The notes beneath the pieces are model-generated. The model saw only the letters and a list, made by a program, of their open reading frames with translations, made no database searches and was not told the DNA's origin. Positions 18,940-28,717 of a stretch of 64,000 nucleotides of DNA are shown one piece after another; within the stretch, counting starts at the first letter, position 1, and every line of letters begins with the position of its first letter. This DNA is from Bizionia argentinensis JUB59. GTDB taxonomy: Bacteria > Bacteroidota > Bacteroidia > Flavobacteriales > Flavobacteriaceae. The position numbers and the translations under genes are program-made. Where the stretch lies: contig NZ_AFXZ01000067.1 in NCBI RefSeq assembly GCF_000224335.1, positions 186,001 through 250,000 on the forward strand, read 5' to 3'.

Positions 18940-19335
18940 ATGGATAAGAAGATGTTAATTTTAGGTTCTTTTTTAGGGTTAACAGCTGTAATTTTGGGCG
19001 CATTTGGAGCACATGGCCTTAAGGCGTTAATTTTACCAGAGCAGATTACAACATTTGAAACAGGTGTACGTTATCAAATGTATCACGCCTTGTTTTTACT
19101 TGTTGTAGGAAGTCTTTCTTCAATAGATGAAAAAACCAAGAAGGTTGTTTTTTACTTGGTTCTTGGAGGTGTACTATTGTTTTCGGGCTCTATATATGGT
19201 TTGGCAACAAATAATTTAACAGGATTCAATTTTAAATCAGTAGGATTTATTACGCCAATAGGTGGCTTACTATTAATTATTTCTTGGTTCCTATTATTAT
19301 TGAAGTTTTTAAAAAACAAACCTGAAATTTCTTGA
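18940..19335 (+). CDS. DUF423 membrane protein
   Basis: The 131-residue protein has four predicted transmembrane helices and the DUF423 signature: the N-terminal GAFGAHGLKALI loop and the RYQMYHALFLLVVG helix. The family is widespread (YgdD in E. coli) and its function is unknown. It is a single gene, divergent from the saccharopine dehydrogenase-type gene and followed by pckA. Confidence 0.92.
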   Translation: MDKKMLILGSFLGLTAVILGAFGAHGLKALILPEQITTFETGVRYQMYHALFLLVVGSLSSIDEKTKKVVFYLVLGGVLLFSGSIYGLATNNLTGFNFKSVGFITPIGGLLLIISWFLLLLKFLKNKPEIS

Positions 19336-19394
19336 AATTAAGTGCATAGGTTAAAATAATGTTTAATTTTGCAGTATAAACAACACAAATTATT

Positions 19395-21008
19395 ATGATG
19401 GATCATACTCAAGCATCAAAAACAGTTTCATTAGAAGAATATGGAATTAAAAATGCTAAAGTTCAATATCAATTATCATCAGAACAACTACACAATCTAA
19501 CAATTAAAAAAGGGCAAGGGGTTGAAGCATCTTCAGGTGCTTTAGCTGTAAACACAGGAGAGTTTACTGGACGTTCGCCAAAAGACCGCTTTATTGTTAA
19601 AGACGATGTTACTAAAGATCGTGTTTGGTGGGGAGATATTAATATCCCAATGAAATCTGATGCATTCGACAAATTATATAACAAAGTAACCGACTACTTA
19701 TCGGATAAAGAAGTTTTTGTCAGAGACAGTTATGCTTGCGCTGATGATGAATACAGATTAAATATCCGCGTTATTACGGAATTTCCTTGGATCAATATGT
19801 TTGCGCATAATATGTTTTTAAGACCAGAGGAATCTGAACTTAAGGATTTTGATCCAGAATGGACTATTGTAAATGCACCGGGATTTATGGCAGACCCTGA
19901 AGTTGATGGTGTGCGTCAATCCAACTTTGCGATTTTAGATTTTACTCGAAAAATTGTGTTAATTGGTGGAACAGGATATACAGGTGAAGTTAAAAAAGGT
20001 ATATTTTCTGCTTTAAACTTCATTTTACCAGTATTTAAAAATACCTTGCCAATGCACTGTAGTGCTAACGTTGGAGAGGATGGCGATACTGCTATTTTCT
20101 TCGGATTATCAGGAACAGGAAAGACTACTCTTTCTGCAGATCCTAATCGTAAATTAATTGGTGATGATGAACATGGTTGGACGAATGAAAATACCGTTTT
20201 CAATTTTGAAGGTGGTTGCTACGCGAAAGTAATTAATTTATCGGCAGAAAATGAGCCAGATATTTTTAACGCTATTAAGCCAGGCGCTATTCTTGAAAAC
20301 GTTATTATAGACGAAAAAGGCGATGTGGATTTCGCGGACACTTCTATCACTCAGAATACGCGTGTTAGCTATCCAATTTATCATATAAACAACATTCAAG
20401 TACCATCAACAGGTAAGAATCCTAAAAACATTTTCTTTTTAACAGCTGATGCTTTTGGTGTGTTACCTCCAATTTCAAAATTAACGCCAGGGCAAGCGGC
20501 TTATCATTTTATTTCTGGCTATACGGCTAAAGTCGCTGGAACGGAAGCAGGTATTGACGAGCCATTACCAAGTTTTTCAGCGTGTTTCGGTGCACCTTTT
20601 ATGCCGTTGCACCCAACTAAATATGCAGAAATGTTAAGTAATAAAATGCAAGAATCTGGTGTAAATGTTTGGCTGGTAAATACGGGTTGGACCGGTGGTC
20701 CTTATGGCGTAGGAACACGAATGAAATTAAAATACACGCGCGCAATGATTACTGCCGCAATGGATGGTAGTTTAGAGGCTGCTAATAAAGATAGTTATCA
20801 TGAGCATTCTGTTTTTGGCGTGTTGCAACCACATACATGTCCAAATGTGCCTTCGGAAGTATTAAGTCCGAGAGCAACATGGAATAATGACGAAGGTTAT
20901 TATAAGACAGCTTACAAATTAGCCGATTCATTTAAAGCAAACTTCAAGAAATATGAGGAGTATGCAAACGATGATATCATGTCTGGAGCTCCAAAAGTAA
21001 AGTTGTAA
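19395..21008 (+). CDS. pckA: Phosphoenolpyruvate carboxykinase (ATP)
   Basis: The 537-residue cytosolic enzyme converts oxaloacetate and ATP to phosphoenolpyruvate, CO2 and ADP, the entry step of gluconeogenesis. Visible motifs are the substrate loop GEFTGRSPKDRFIV, the kinase-1a P loop GLSGTGKTTLSADP, the metal-binding DDEHGW, and the C-terminal NTGWTGGPYGVGTRMKLKYTRAM. TAATTTTG at 19364-19371 is a -7 promoter element 23 bases before the start. The next methionine (19398) is an alternative start. Confidence 0.98.
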   Translation: MMDHTQASKTVSLEEYGIKNAKVQYQLSSEQLHNLTIKKGQGVEASSGALAVNTGEFTGRSPKDRFIVKDDVTKDRVWWGDINIPMKSDAFDKLYNKVTDYLSDKEVFVRDSYACADDEYRLNIRVITEFPWINMFAHNMFLRPEESELKDFDPEWTIVNAPGFMADPEVDGVRQSNFAILDFTRKIVLIGGTGYTGEVKKGIFSALNFILPVFKNTLPMHCSANVGEDGDTAIFFGLSGTGKTTLSADPNRKLIGDDEHGWTNENTVFNFEGGCYAKVINLSAENEPDIFNAIKPGAILENVIIDEKGDVDFADTSITQNTRVSYPIYHINNIQVPSTGKNPKNIFFLTADAFGVLPPISKLTPGQAAYHFISGYTAKVAGTEAGIDEPLPSFSACFGAPFMPLHPTKYAEMLSNKMQESGVNVWLVNTGWTGGPYGVGTRMKLKYTRAMITAAMDGSLEAANKDSYHEHSVFGVLQPHTCPNVPSEVLSPRATWNNDEGYYKTAYKLADSFKANFKKYEEYANDDIMSGAPKVKL

Positions 21009-21061
21009 CCCATTGCAAGCCAATTGATTTGGTTTAAAAAAGTTTCTCTTTTACTTGTTTG

Positions 21062-21110
21062 AAAAGGTTTAAAATTGTAGTTTTAATAAAACTAATTTTT
21101 TAAACCTTTT
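21062..21110 (+). terminator. Long hairpin between pckA and the next start codon
   Basis: AAAAGGTTTAAAA (21062-21074) pairs perfectly with 21098-21110, and the inside also pairs (TAGTTTT with AAAACTA). It ends in a T run only 4 bases before the ATG at 21115. It would end the pckA message, and it also sequesters the translation start region of the next gene. Confidence 0.7.
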
Positions 21111-21114
21111 TTTT

Positions 21115-22089
21115 ATGAAAAAAACTACATTTTTATTACTCGCAATTTTTACTGCTTTTCAATCATGGACGTTCGCGCAATGTCCTGGCACTCCAGATCC
21201 TGGATATACCTGTGTTCCTGATGTAGCATTTGAACAAGCTTTAATTACTTATAATTATGACAGTCTAGGTGTTTTAGATGGGCAAATTTTAACCGCTGAT
21301 GCAATAGCGGTAACAGGCACATTTGGCTTTTCTAATAAAGGTATTGCTGATTTAACTGGATTAGAAGCTTTTGTTAACCTTGAAGAACTTAATTTATCAT
21401 ATAATACGGGTATTACTACTTTGGATCTATCCGCTAATGTAAATTTGGTTGAGCTTAATTTAGAAGGGTGTTCTGGTTTGAGTAGCTTAAACGTTACAGG
21501 ACTGACTTTTTTGGAGGAGATTAATGTTTATGATACTGCTTTAACTACGGTAGATTTATTGACGAATACAGGACTCTTGACATTCAATGCTCGAAATGCG
21601 TCACTTCAATCTATTGATTTTTCCGGTAATACATTACTATCCAATGTTAATGTAAGAAATAATGCTTTGCTGTTTATTGATATGAGAAACGGCAATAATG
21701 CAAATACGGTTTTCAGGGCTGATAATAATGTTGGGCCTGGTTGTATAATTGTAGATGATGAAACTGAATCTAATTTAGTTTCTTGGAACCTCGGTGAATT
21801 GACTTTGTATGAAACCGAAGGAGCTTGTCCAACTTTTAGTACCGGAAAAACAAACGTAGTCGCATTTTCAATTTATCCTAATCCGGCCTCTGGTTCAATA
21901 AATATATCTTCCAACTTAAATCAAAAAACGAAGTTAGCGGTTTACAACATTACCGGCAAGCTAGTATTATCTAACACCATCTCCTTTGGTGAAAACCGAT
22001 TAAATATTTCATCATTATCGTCCGGAGTGTATTTAATGCGGGTTTCTACACCAGCTAAAACAATTACAAAAAAGCTCATTATAAAATAG
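21115..22089 (+). CDS. Secreted leucine-rich-repeat protein with T9SS sorting domain
   Basis: The 324-residue product has a signal peptide ending near residue 21 (SWTFAQC), about six leucine-rich-like repeats of 20-22 residues at 80-195 (LEELNLSYNTGITTLDLSAN and relatives), a short linker with two cysteines, and a C-terminal type A sorting domain (FSIYPNPASGSINISS through GVYLMRVSTPAKTITKKLIIK). It is expected at the cell surface, with the repeats offering a binding face. The short ladder resembles pentapeptide-like LRR proteins of Bacteroidota. The binding partner is unknown. Confidence 0.88.
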   Translation: MKKTTFLLLAIFTAFQSWTFAQCPGTPDPGYTCVPDVAFEQALITYNYDSLGVLDGQILTADAIAVTGTFGFSNKGIADLTGLEAFVNLEELNLSYNTGITTLDLSANVNLVELNLEGCSGLSSLNVTGLTFLEEINVYDTALTTVDLLTNTGLLTFNARNASLQSIDFSGNTLLSNVNVRNNALLFIDMRNGNNANTVFRADNNVGPGCIIVDDETESNLVSWNLGELTLYETEGACPTFSTGKTNVVAFSIYPNPASGSINISSNLNQKTKLAVYNITGKLVLSNTISFGENRLNISSLSSGVYLMRVSTPAKTITKKLIIK

Positions 22090-22106
22090 GTTTTAAAAAG
22101 AACATA

Positions 22107-22140
22107 AAAAAACCCAATTGAAAATTCAATTGAGCTTTTT
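22107..22140. terminator. Weak terminator after the LRR gene
   Basis: An imperfect stem around CAATTGA / TCAATTG with A and T runs on the two sides lies between convergent genes. Confidence 0.45.
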
Positions 22141-22157
22141 TAGGTATAAAATATTTC

Positions 22158-22907
22158 CTATTTCTTTTTATTTGCTTCTTTTATATACTTGTCTAAAGCC
22201 ATAGTCATAGATGGCGTCTCAGGCGTGGGAGCAGAAATATCCACACGTAAACCATGCTCTTCAACTGCTTTAATTGTTGTGTTTCCAAAAACAGCTATCC
22301 GTGTATTTTTTTGTTCAAAATCCGGGAAGTTATGAAATAAAGATTCAATTCCTGAAGGACTAAAAAACACTAAAATATCATAGGATACGTTAGCTAAATC
22401 TGATAAATCGCTAATAACTGTTTTGTAAAAAATAGCCTCTTTCCATTCCACGTTTAAAGCGTTTAAGGTTTCAGGAACTTCAGGCTTCAATTTATCCGTA
22501 GTTGGTAATAAAAAAGATTCGCCTTTGTATTTTTTAATTAAAGGTGATAAATCAGCGAAATTTCGTTTTCCTACATAAATTTTTCGTTTTCTGTATACTA
22601 CATATTTTTGAAGATAATAAGCAACAGCTTCAGACTGGCAGAAATATTTCATACTATCAGGTACCTTAAAACGCATTTCATCAGCCACTCTAAAAAAATG
22701 ATCTACAGCATTTCTACTGGTCAAAATTATAGCTGTAAATTTATTTAAGTCAACTTTTTGTTGTCTAATTTCTTTTGCATCAACGCCTTCTACATGTATA
22801 AACGGTCTAAAGTCAATTTTTACCTTTTGCTTTTCCTGGAGATCAAAGTATGGCGAATTTTCTATTTTAGGTTCCGGTTGAGATACTAAAATTGTTTTCA
22901 CTTTCAT
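22158..22907 (-). CDS. hemD: Uroporphyrinogen-III synthase
   Basis: The 249-residue protein matches the HemD fold: two similar alpha/beta domains joined by a two-strand linker. Recognisable parts are KFTAIILTSRNAVDHFFRVA in domain 1 and SYDILVFFSPSGIESLFHNF with TRIAVFGNTTIKAVEEHG in domain 2. HemD closes and inverts ring D of hydroxymethylbilane in tetrapyrrole synthesis. Its sequence is poorly conserved across bacteria, so the call rests on pattern. A DUF4271 gene lies just upstream on the same strand, a common pairing in Bacteroidota. Confidence 0.88.
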   Translation of the reverse strand: MKVKTILVSQPEPKIENSPYFDLQEKQKVKIDFRPFIHVEGVDAKEIRQQKVDLNKFTAIILTSRNAVDHFFRVADEMRFKVPDSMKYFCQSEAVAYYLQKYVVYRKRKIYVGKRNFADLSPLIKKYKGESFLLPTTDKLKPEVPETLNALNVEWKEAIFYKTVISDLSDLANVSYDILVFFSPSGIESLFHNFPDFEQKNTRIAVFGNTTIKAVEEHGLRVDISAPTPETPSMTMALDKYIKEANKKK

Positions 22908-22931
22908 AGGATATTTCTTTAATTTGAAGCA

Positions 22932-23579
22932 CTAAACATTTATAGCCATTTGGTATAAAATGATGTATGGTGCTATTTCAAGTGTGCAAAGATACAAAAT
23001 AAAATAAAACATGTTCTCTTTAATAAGATTATGATAAGTCTTAATCGTTGTTATAATGCCAATTACAAAGACTATTAAAATAATACTCCATGTAGCGTAT
23101 ATGATAGCTTTAGATGCTAAATCGCCATAAATTACAATAGCATTTAGAGGCATTAGAATTAGGCCTATAAAGTTTTTATAACTTGTTTTCTGAAACAGGT
23201 AATTTTCGATAATAAAATCGATGTCAAAAACACTTCCTATAAGTCTCTCTATTAGTGTCTTCATGATTAGGTAGATGGCGGTTATAGCTATCAGTTTTAA
23301 TAATACAATACCTGACATGTCTAAATCCGGAGAAATCTGATTAAAGGTAATAAAGCCAAAGATGGTAACGGCAAGAGCGAAGTTTAAGAATAATAAGCTG
23401 TCAAAAACATCAAAAAATTTCTGATCTTTTGAATAGATTTTAAGGTATTTAGAATTACCTAAAACCAACACGAAATCTTGAAAACGTTTGGTGAAAAGAA
23501 CCTTTGTAATTGTTATGAGAATAAAGCCTACAACAATTAAAATGGTAAATAAGTCGTTTGAAATGTAATTACGAAGCAT
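22932..23579 (-). CDS. DUF4271 membrane protein
   Basis: The 215-residue protein has about six transmembrane helices and matches DUF4271, a Bacteroidota family of unknown function. It starts MLRNYISNDLFTILIVVGF and ends in TLEIAPYIILYQM, the conserved end of the family. It is 24 bases upstream of hemD on the same strand, so the two are probably co-transcribed. Any tie to haem synthesis is inference. Confidence 0.85.
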   Translation of the reverse strand: MLRNYISNDLFTILIVVGFILITITKVLFTKRFQDFVLVLGNSKYLKIYSKDQKFFDVFDSLLFLNFALAVTIFGFITFNQISPDLDMSGIVLLKLIAITAIYLIMKTLIERLIGSVFDIDFIIENYLFQKTSYKNFIGLILMPLNAIVIYGDLASKAIIYATWSIILIVFVIGIITTIKTYHNLIKENMFYFILYLCTLEIAPYIILYQMAINV

Positions 23580-23686
23580 GATGTAAAATTATTATAATTT
23601 ATTGTACTTGTATCTACTATTTTAAGTAATATTTAAAAAAAACTATCTTTTAAATAGTTTACATTTGCTAAAAATTACGCTTTGTC

Positions 23687-24409
23687 ATGTCAGACACTAT
23701 TGTCATAATCCCCACTTTTAACGAAATTGAGAATATTGAGGCCATTATTAGGGCTGTCTTTTCTCAAGATAAATTGTTTCATGTGCTTGTAGTTGATGAT
23801 AATTCACCCGATTTAACAGCCCAGAAAGTTAAAGAATTACAAAGAGAATTTCCAGAACAGTTGTATCTTTTAGAGCGTGAAGAAAAAACAGGTTTGGGTA
23901 CGGCTTATATTGCCGGATTTAAATGGTGTTTGAAACGAGATTATTCGTACATTTTTGAAATGGATGCTGATTTTTCACACAATCCAAACGATTTAATTCG
24001 GTTGTATAATGCATGTCATACAGAAAACGCAGATGTTGCTGTAGGATCCCGTTATATAACAGGGGTTAATGTGGTTAATTGGCCTATGAGTCGGATATTA
24101 TTGTCCTATTTTGCGTCAAAATATGTGCGATTTGTAACGCGAATGAAAATTCACGATACCACAGCCGGTTTTGTATGTTATAAACGGCATGTATTAGAAA
24201 ACATTGATTTGAAAGCTATAAAGTTTGTAGGTTATGCTTTTCAAATTGAAATGAAGTTCAAAGCTTATTTAAAGGAATTTACCATTGTTGAGGTTCCCGT
24301 TATTTTTACGGATAGATCTAAAGGGAAATCTAAAATGAGTGGCGGTATAATTTCAGAAGCTATTTTAGGTGTTATAAGTATGAAGATTAACAGCTTTTTT
24401 AAAAAATAA
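23687..24409 (+). CDS. Polyprenol-phosphate mannosyltransferase (GT2)
   Basis: The 240-residue glycosyltransferase matches soluble polyprenol monophosphomannose synthases. It has the GT2 opening IVIIPTFNEIENIEAII, LVVDDNSPD, the DxD motif in EMDADFSHNP, GSRY, and the C-terminal FTDRSKGKSKMS block. It has no membrane helices, so it works at the inner membrane surface, probably transferring mannose or another sugar from GDP or UDP to a polyprenyl phosphate. TACATTTG at 23660-23667 is a -7 element. It is the first gene of an operon with dihydroorotase. Confidence 0.92.
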   Translation: MSDTIVIIPTFNEIENIEAIIRAVFSQDKLFHVLVVDDNSPDLTAQKVKELQREFPEQLYLLEREEKTGLGTAYIAGFKWCLKRDYSYIFEMDADFSHNPNDLIRLYNACHTENADVAVGSRYITGVNVVNWPMSRILLSYFASKYVRFVTRMKIHDTTAGFVCYKRHVLENIDLKAIKFVGYAFQIEMKFKAYLKEFTIVEVPVIFTDRSKGKSKMSGGIISEAILGVISMKINSFFKK

Positions 24410-24414
24410 TAAAT

Positions 24415-25764
24415 ATGAGTTTATCAACAGCGTTATTAATTAAAAACGGTAAAATAGTTAATGAAGGTGCTATTTTAGAAGGCGATATTTATATTGAAAA
24501 TGATATCATTATTGAAGTAGCCCCACTTATAAGCGTTAAATCCTCTAATGTTAAGGTAATTGATGCCGAAGGAAATTATATTTTACCGGGTGTTATTGAT
24601 GATCAAGTGCATTTTAGAGAACCAGGATTAACACATAAAGGTGATATTGCAAGCGAATCCAAGGCAGCGATTGCCGGAGGAATCACGTCTTTTATTGAAA
24701 TGCCAAATACCAATCCACAGACTACAACCATTGAAAAATTAGAAGAAAAGTTTGCTATAGCTGCCGAGACATCTTACGCTAATTATTCTTTTATGTTTGG
24801 AGGAACTAATGATAATTTAGACGAAATTTTAAAGGTTAACCCGAAAGAAGTGGCTGGTTTAAAGTTGTTTTTAGGATCGTCTACTGGAAACATGTTGGTC
24901 GATGATCCAGCAGTTTTAGAAAAAATATTCTCCAGCACGGATATGGTAATCTCGGTGCATTGTGAAGATGAAGATACTATTAAAGCGAATTTAGAAACCT
25001 ATACAGAACTTTATGGAGCGGATATTCCTATGAGTTTACATCCCGTAATTCGTAGCGAAGAAGCTTGTTATTTATCTTCGTCCAAAGCTGTTCAACTCGC
25101 TAAAAAAACAGGTGCGCGTTTACATGTTTTTCATGTGTCTACTGCAAAGGAAACGACGTTATTTAGTAATAAAATTCCATTGAAAGATAAGAAAATTACG
25201 GCTGAAGTGTGTGTACACCATTTATGGTTTAGCGATGAAGATTACGAGAAAAAGGGAACACATATTAAATGGAACCCAGCGGTAAAAACAGCTAAAGACC
25301 GTGATGGTCTTTGGAAAGCACTTTTGGATGACCGGATAGATGTTATTGCAACCGATCATGCGCCGCACACATTAGATGAAAAAAATAATGTTTATACAAA
25401 AGCGCCATCTGGAGGCCCTTTAGTTCAGCACGCACTGGTGGCAATGTTGGAAACGCATCATCAAGGAAAAATATCTATTCCTAAATTAGTGGAGAAAATG
25501 TGTCATAATCCGGCAATTCTTTTTCGAGTTGAAAAACGGGGTTATATTAAGGAAGGTTACTTTGCCGATTTGGTAATTGTAGATATTAATAATCCTTGGA
25601 CCGTTAAAAAAGAAAATATTTTATGTAAAAGTGGTTGGTCTCCATTCGAAGGAGCTACATTTAAATCGCGTGTTACACATACAATTTTAAATGGTCGTTT
25701 GGTTTTTGAACAAAATAAGTTTAGCGCAGAAAAGGCCGCAAAACGTTTAACTTTTAACAGATGA
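24415..25764 (+). CDS. Dihydroorotase (class I type)
   Basis: The 449-residue amidohydrolase matches the Bacteroidota dihydroorotases of pyrimidine synthesis. It has VISVHCED, LHVFHVST and IATDHAPHT ligand motifs and the HFREPGLTHKGDI substrate loop. The first metal motif, usually DxHxH, reads D62-D-Q64-V-H66, so one histidine ligand is glutamine. I recall this variant in other Bacteroidota annotated as dihydroorotase, so it is probably a clade feature. It starts 5 bases after the mannosyltransferase and overlaps the next gene by 4 bases. A related cyclic amidohydrolase is possible but less likely. Confidence 0.88.
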   Translation: MSLSTALLIKNGKIVNEGAILEGDIYIENDIIIEVAPLISVKSSNVKVIDAEGNYILPGVIDDQVHFREPGLTHKGDIASESKAAIAGGITSFIEMPNTNPQTTTIEKLEEKFAIAAETSYANYSFMFGGTNDNLDEILKVNPKEVAGLKLFLGSSTGNMLVDDPAVLEKIFSSTDMVISVHCEDEDTIKANLETYTELYGADIPMSLHPVIRSEEACYLSSSKAVQLAKKTGARLHVFHVSTAKETTLFSNKIPLKDKKITAEVCVHHLWFSDEDYEKKGTHIKWNPAVKTAKDRDGLWKALLDDRIDVIATDHAPHTLDEKNNVYTKAPSGGPLVQHALVAMLETHHQGKISIPKLVEKMCHNPAILFRVEKRGYIKEGYFADLVIVDINNPWTVKKENILCKSGWSPFEGATFKSRVTHTILNGRLVFEQNKFSAEKAAKRLTFNR

Positions 25765-26198
25765 AAAAAGTTGTAGTTTATTCTTTATTAACTTTAATTT
25801 TAGTTGGATGCAATCCTTTTAGTAAACCTAAAAAACCCAAGAATTTAATCACAAAAAATGATATGGTATCTATTTTGGTGGATTTGTCTATATTATCTTC
25901 CGCGAAAGGTATTAATAAGAAAATACTTGAAACTAACGGAATTTCACCAGAAGCCTATGTTTATAAAACGCATAATATAGATAGTTTACAGTTTTTAAAT
26001 AGTAATAAATACTATTCTTGGTATACTGAAGATTATAGTCTTATTATAGATCGTGTTGAAGACAGTTTAAATAAACTGAAAGTTAAATACAATACACAGT
26101 TTGAAGAAAATTTAATTAAAGAACGAGAAGCTAAACAGATAATAGCGGACAGTGTGGGCAAAGAAGCGAGTGAAATTAAAGGCACGAAAGCCCCATAA
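25761..26198 (+). CDS. DUF4296 lipoprotein
   Basis: The 145-residue protein has a lipoprotein signal (MKKVVVYSLLTLILVGC) and the DUF4296 pattern: LITKNDMVSILVDLSILSSA, a helical middle with YVYKTHNIDSLQF and YSWYTEDYSLIIDRVEDSLN, and a charged tail. The family is found in Bacteroidota and its function is not known. Its ATG overlaps the dihydroorotase stop (ATGA), showing translational coupling. Confidence 0.88.
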   Translation: MKKVVVYSLLTLILVGCNPFSKPKKPKNLITKNDMVSILVDLSILSSAKGINKKILETNGISPEAYVYKTHNIDSLQFLNSNKYYSWYTEDYSLIIDRVEDSLNKLKVKYNTQFEENLIKEREAKQIIADSVGKEASEIKGTKAP

Positions 26199-26214
26199 TA
26201 GTTTTATTATATTT

Positions 26215-27210
26215 TTAAAATTTTTCTGCTACAGACGCAATGCTTTCAGATATAGGCGTAAATTTATAATTTAACTGATTTTTTATCTTGGTATTATCGT
26301 AAACCACTTTATTCTGTGTGGACTTAACCATGTGTTTTACTAGTTTTCTTGGTTTTCCAGTTAGTTTATGTTTTAACCAATCTAATCGCCAGACAATACC
26401 TAATAGCCATGATTTCGCTTCTATATAAGGCGCTTTAGCATTCAGGTTTTTAGCAATCATTCCTAAAAATTCTTTATAAGAAACATGGTCAGCAACCAGG
26501 ATAAAGCGGTCATTTTTAATAGGGCTTTCTAAAAGGTCAATCATGATCTTAACCACATCAAATACGTCTATACACGCCACGTGACCTTTGGTGTAAAATG
26601 GTAAACCACCTTTAACCTGTTTAAAAATCTCACCTGTTCCCTGATTCCATAACCCTGGGCCCAAAATAACACCTGGGTTTACTATAACCGCATCTAAACC
26701 TTCTTGCGTACCACGCCAAACTTCAATTTCAGCACCATATTTTGTAATGGCATATACACTGTTATCTTTTTCCTTGTTCCAGGAATTTTCTTCGTTTGAT
26801 GGTTCGTTCTTAATATTTTCTCCAATGGCAGCAACACTACTTACATAGCAAAGCTTTTTAATATGGTTGCTAATGCTTAAATTAACAATATTGGTTGTGC
26901 CTTCAATATTGGTTTTGCGAAGTTTATGATAATCATTAGGCGCAAAGGAAACCATAGCAGCACAATGATAGACGTAATCCACGTTTTTAAAGGCATCCGA
27001 AAGTTTCGGGATATTCAATAAATCGGCTTCTACCCATTCAATTTTATTAAAAAGTGTTAAAAAATCATCGGAATAGTAAGAAAACACACGTTTTACAACA
27101 TCTTGCTTCTCTTCTGTTCTGTAAATAGCTCTTACCGACTTATTTGCGTAAACGAGTTGGTATAATAAATGCGATCCGACTAAACCGGTTCCTCCTGTGA
27201 CTAAAATCAT
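26215..27210 (-). CDS. NAD-dependent epimerase/dehydratase family protein
   Basis: The 331-residue extended short-chain dehydrogenase has the nucleotide motif VTGGTGLVGSHLLYQL, an active-site serine region (VSSVAAIGE) and the YxxxK pair in VYAITKYGAE. It resembles the dihydroflavonol-4-reductase-like group, which acts on varied ketones and sugar nucleotides. The substrate is not predictable. It is convergent with the DUF4296 gene and divergent from tyrS. Confidence 0.88.
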   Translation of the reverse strand: MILVTGGTGLVGSHLLYQLVYANKSVRAIYRTEEKQDVVKRVFSYYSDDFLTLFNKIEWVEADLLNIPKLSDAFKNVDYVYHCAAMVSFAPNDYHKLRKTNIEGTTNIVNLSISNHIKKLCYVSSVAAIGENIKNEPSNEENSWNKEKDNSVYAITKYGAEIEVWRGTQEGLDAVIVNPGVILGPGLWNQGTGEIFKQVKGGLPFYTKGHVACIDVFDVVKIMIDLLESPIKNDRFILVADHVSYKEFLGMIAKNLNAKAPYIEAKSWLLGIVWRLDWLKHKLTGKPRKLVKHMVKSTQNKVVYDNTKIKNQLNYKFTPISESIASVAEKF

Positions 27211-27300
27211 AGGTTACAATGTAAAGAATTATTCAGAAAGTACAGCCGTTAATGTATTGATTTTTATCTTTGCATTTATTTAATTTTATTAGTATATAAA

Positions 27301-28608
27301 ATGGCAAATGCATTTGTTGAAGATTTAAGATGGCGCGGTATGTTACATGATATCATGCCCGGAACGGAAGAGCAACTTTCAAAAGAAATGACAACCGCTT
27401 ATATAGGTTTCGATCCCACATCCGATTCTCTACATATTGGAAGTTTAGTACCTATTATTTTGTTGGTTCATCTGGAAAAAGCAGGGCATAAGCCTATGGC
27501 TTTAATAGGTGGTGCTACTGGAATGATTGGCGATCCATCTGGAAAAAGTGATGAGCGTAATCTTTTAGACGAAGAAGCTTTAAGTAAAAACGTAGCGGGA
27601 ATTAAAAGCGTATTATCACGTTTTTTAAATTTCGATTCCAAAGCGGAAAACGCACCTGTTTTAGTAAATAATTACGATTGGATGAAAGATTTTTCATTCA
27701 TCGATTTTGCTAGAGATGTTGGTAAGCGTATTACCGTAAATTATATGATGTCCAAAGACTCGGTTAAAAAACGATTTTCAGGTGAAGATGGGAATGTTGG
27801 GATGTCTTTTACTGAATTTACCTATCAGCTAATTCAGGGTTACGACTTTTATTATTTATATAAAAACCATAACGTTTTATTACAAATGGGTGGTAGTGAC
27901 CAATGGGGGAATATTACCACAGGAACCGAATTGGTAAGGCGGATGACGGTTGGTGAAGAAGGTAAAGCCTTTGCTATGACTTGTCCGTTAATTACAAAAG
28001 CCGATGGTTCTAAATTTGGAAAAAGTGAAGGTGGTAATATTTGGTTAGATACCGATAAAACCTCTGTTTATAAATTCTACCAATTTTGGTTAAACACCTC
28101 TGATGAAGATGCTGAAAAGTATATTAAAATTTTCACGTTTTTAGATAAGTCAACTATTGAAGCTTTAATCAAAGAGCATCAGGAATCCCCGCATTTAAGA
28201 TTACTTCAAAAGCGTTTAGCAGAAGAGTTAACCACATTTGTTCACTCTAAAGCAGACTATGAAAACGCTGAAAAAGCATCTAATATTCTTTTTAGTAAAT
28301 CGTTTAAAGAAGATATTAAAACCTTGGATGAAAAAACGTTTTTAGATGTTTTTGAAGGTGTACCGCAATCAGAAATTTCAAGAGCAGATTTTGAAAACGG
28401 TATTGATATGATTGGTGCTTTATCGGCCCATACTAATTTTTTAGCTTCCAATGGTGAGGCCAGGCGAGCGCTAAAAGAAAACGCTATTTCCGTTAATAAA
28501 GAAAAAGTAACCGAGAATTATTCGCTTTCAAATAATGATTTAATTAATGATCATTATATCATTATCAACAAAGGAAAGAAAAACACGTATATCATAAAAG
28601 TGTTATAA
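27301..28608 (+). CDS. tyrS: Tyrosine--tRNA ligase
   Basis: The 435-residue class I synthetase attaches tyrosine to tRNA-Tyr. It has the HIGH-like motif [12 protein letters not shown], the tyrosine-binding QGYDFYYLY and GGSDQWGN segments, the KMSKS-like loop [12 protein letters not shown], and a C-terminal S4 RNA-binding domain ([16 protein letters not shown]). TATCTTTG at 27265-27272 is a -7 promoter element. A strong terminator follows. Confidence 0.98.
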   Translation: MANAFVEDLRWRGMLHDIMPGTEEQLSKEMTTAYIGFDPTSDSLHIGSLVPIILLVHLEKAGHKPMALIGGATGMIGDPSGKSDERNLLDEEALSKNVAGIKSVLSRFLNFDSKAENAPVLVNNYDWMKDFSFIDFARDVGKRITVNYMMSKDSVKKRFSGEDGNVGMSFTEFTYQLIQGYDFYYLYKNHNVLLQMGGSDQWGNITTGTELVRRMTVGEEGKAFAMTCPLITKADGSKFGKSEGGNIWLDTDKTSVYKFYQFWLNTSDEDAEKYIKIFTFLDKSTIEALIKEHQESPHLRLLQKRLAEELTTFVHSKADYENAEKASNILFSKSFKEDIKTLDEKTFLDVFEGVPQSEISRADFENGIDMIGALSAHTNFLASNGEARRALKENAISVNKEKVTENYSLSNNDLINDHYIIINKGKKNTYIIKVL

Positions 28609-28612
28609 AATA

Positions 28613-28644
28613 AGAAACGCCTCGATAAATATCGGGGCGTTTCT
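28613..28644 (+). terminator. Intrinsic terminator after tyrS
   Basis: A 14-bp stem with one T-G pair (28613-28626 with 28631-28644) closes an AAAT loop and is followed by a T-rich stretch. Confidence 0.85.
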
Positions 28645-28717
28645 CTTATTAACCAATTAACTAAAAAAAATTAATCTTTTTCATAGCACTTATTTAGTCG
28701 TAAAAAGTTTAAGTTCC

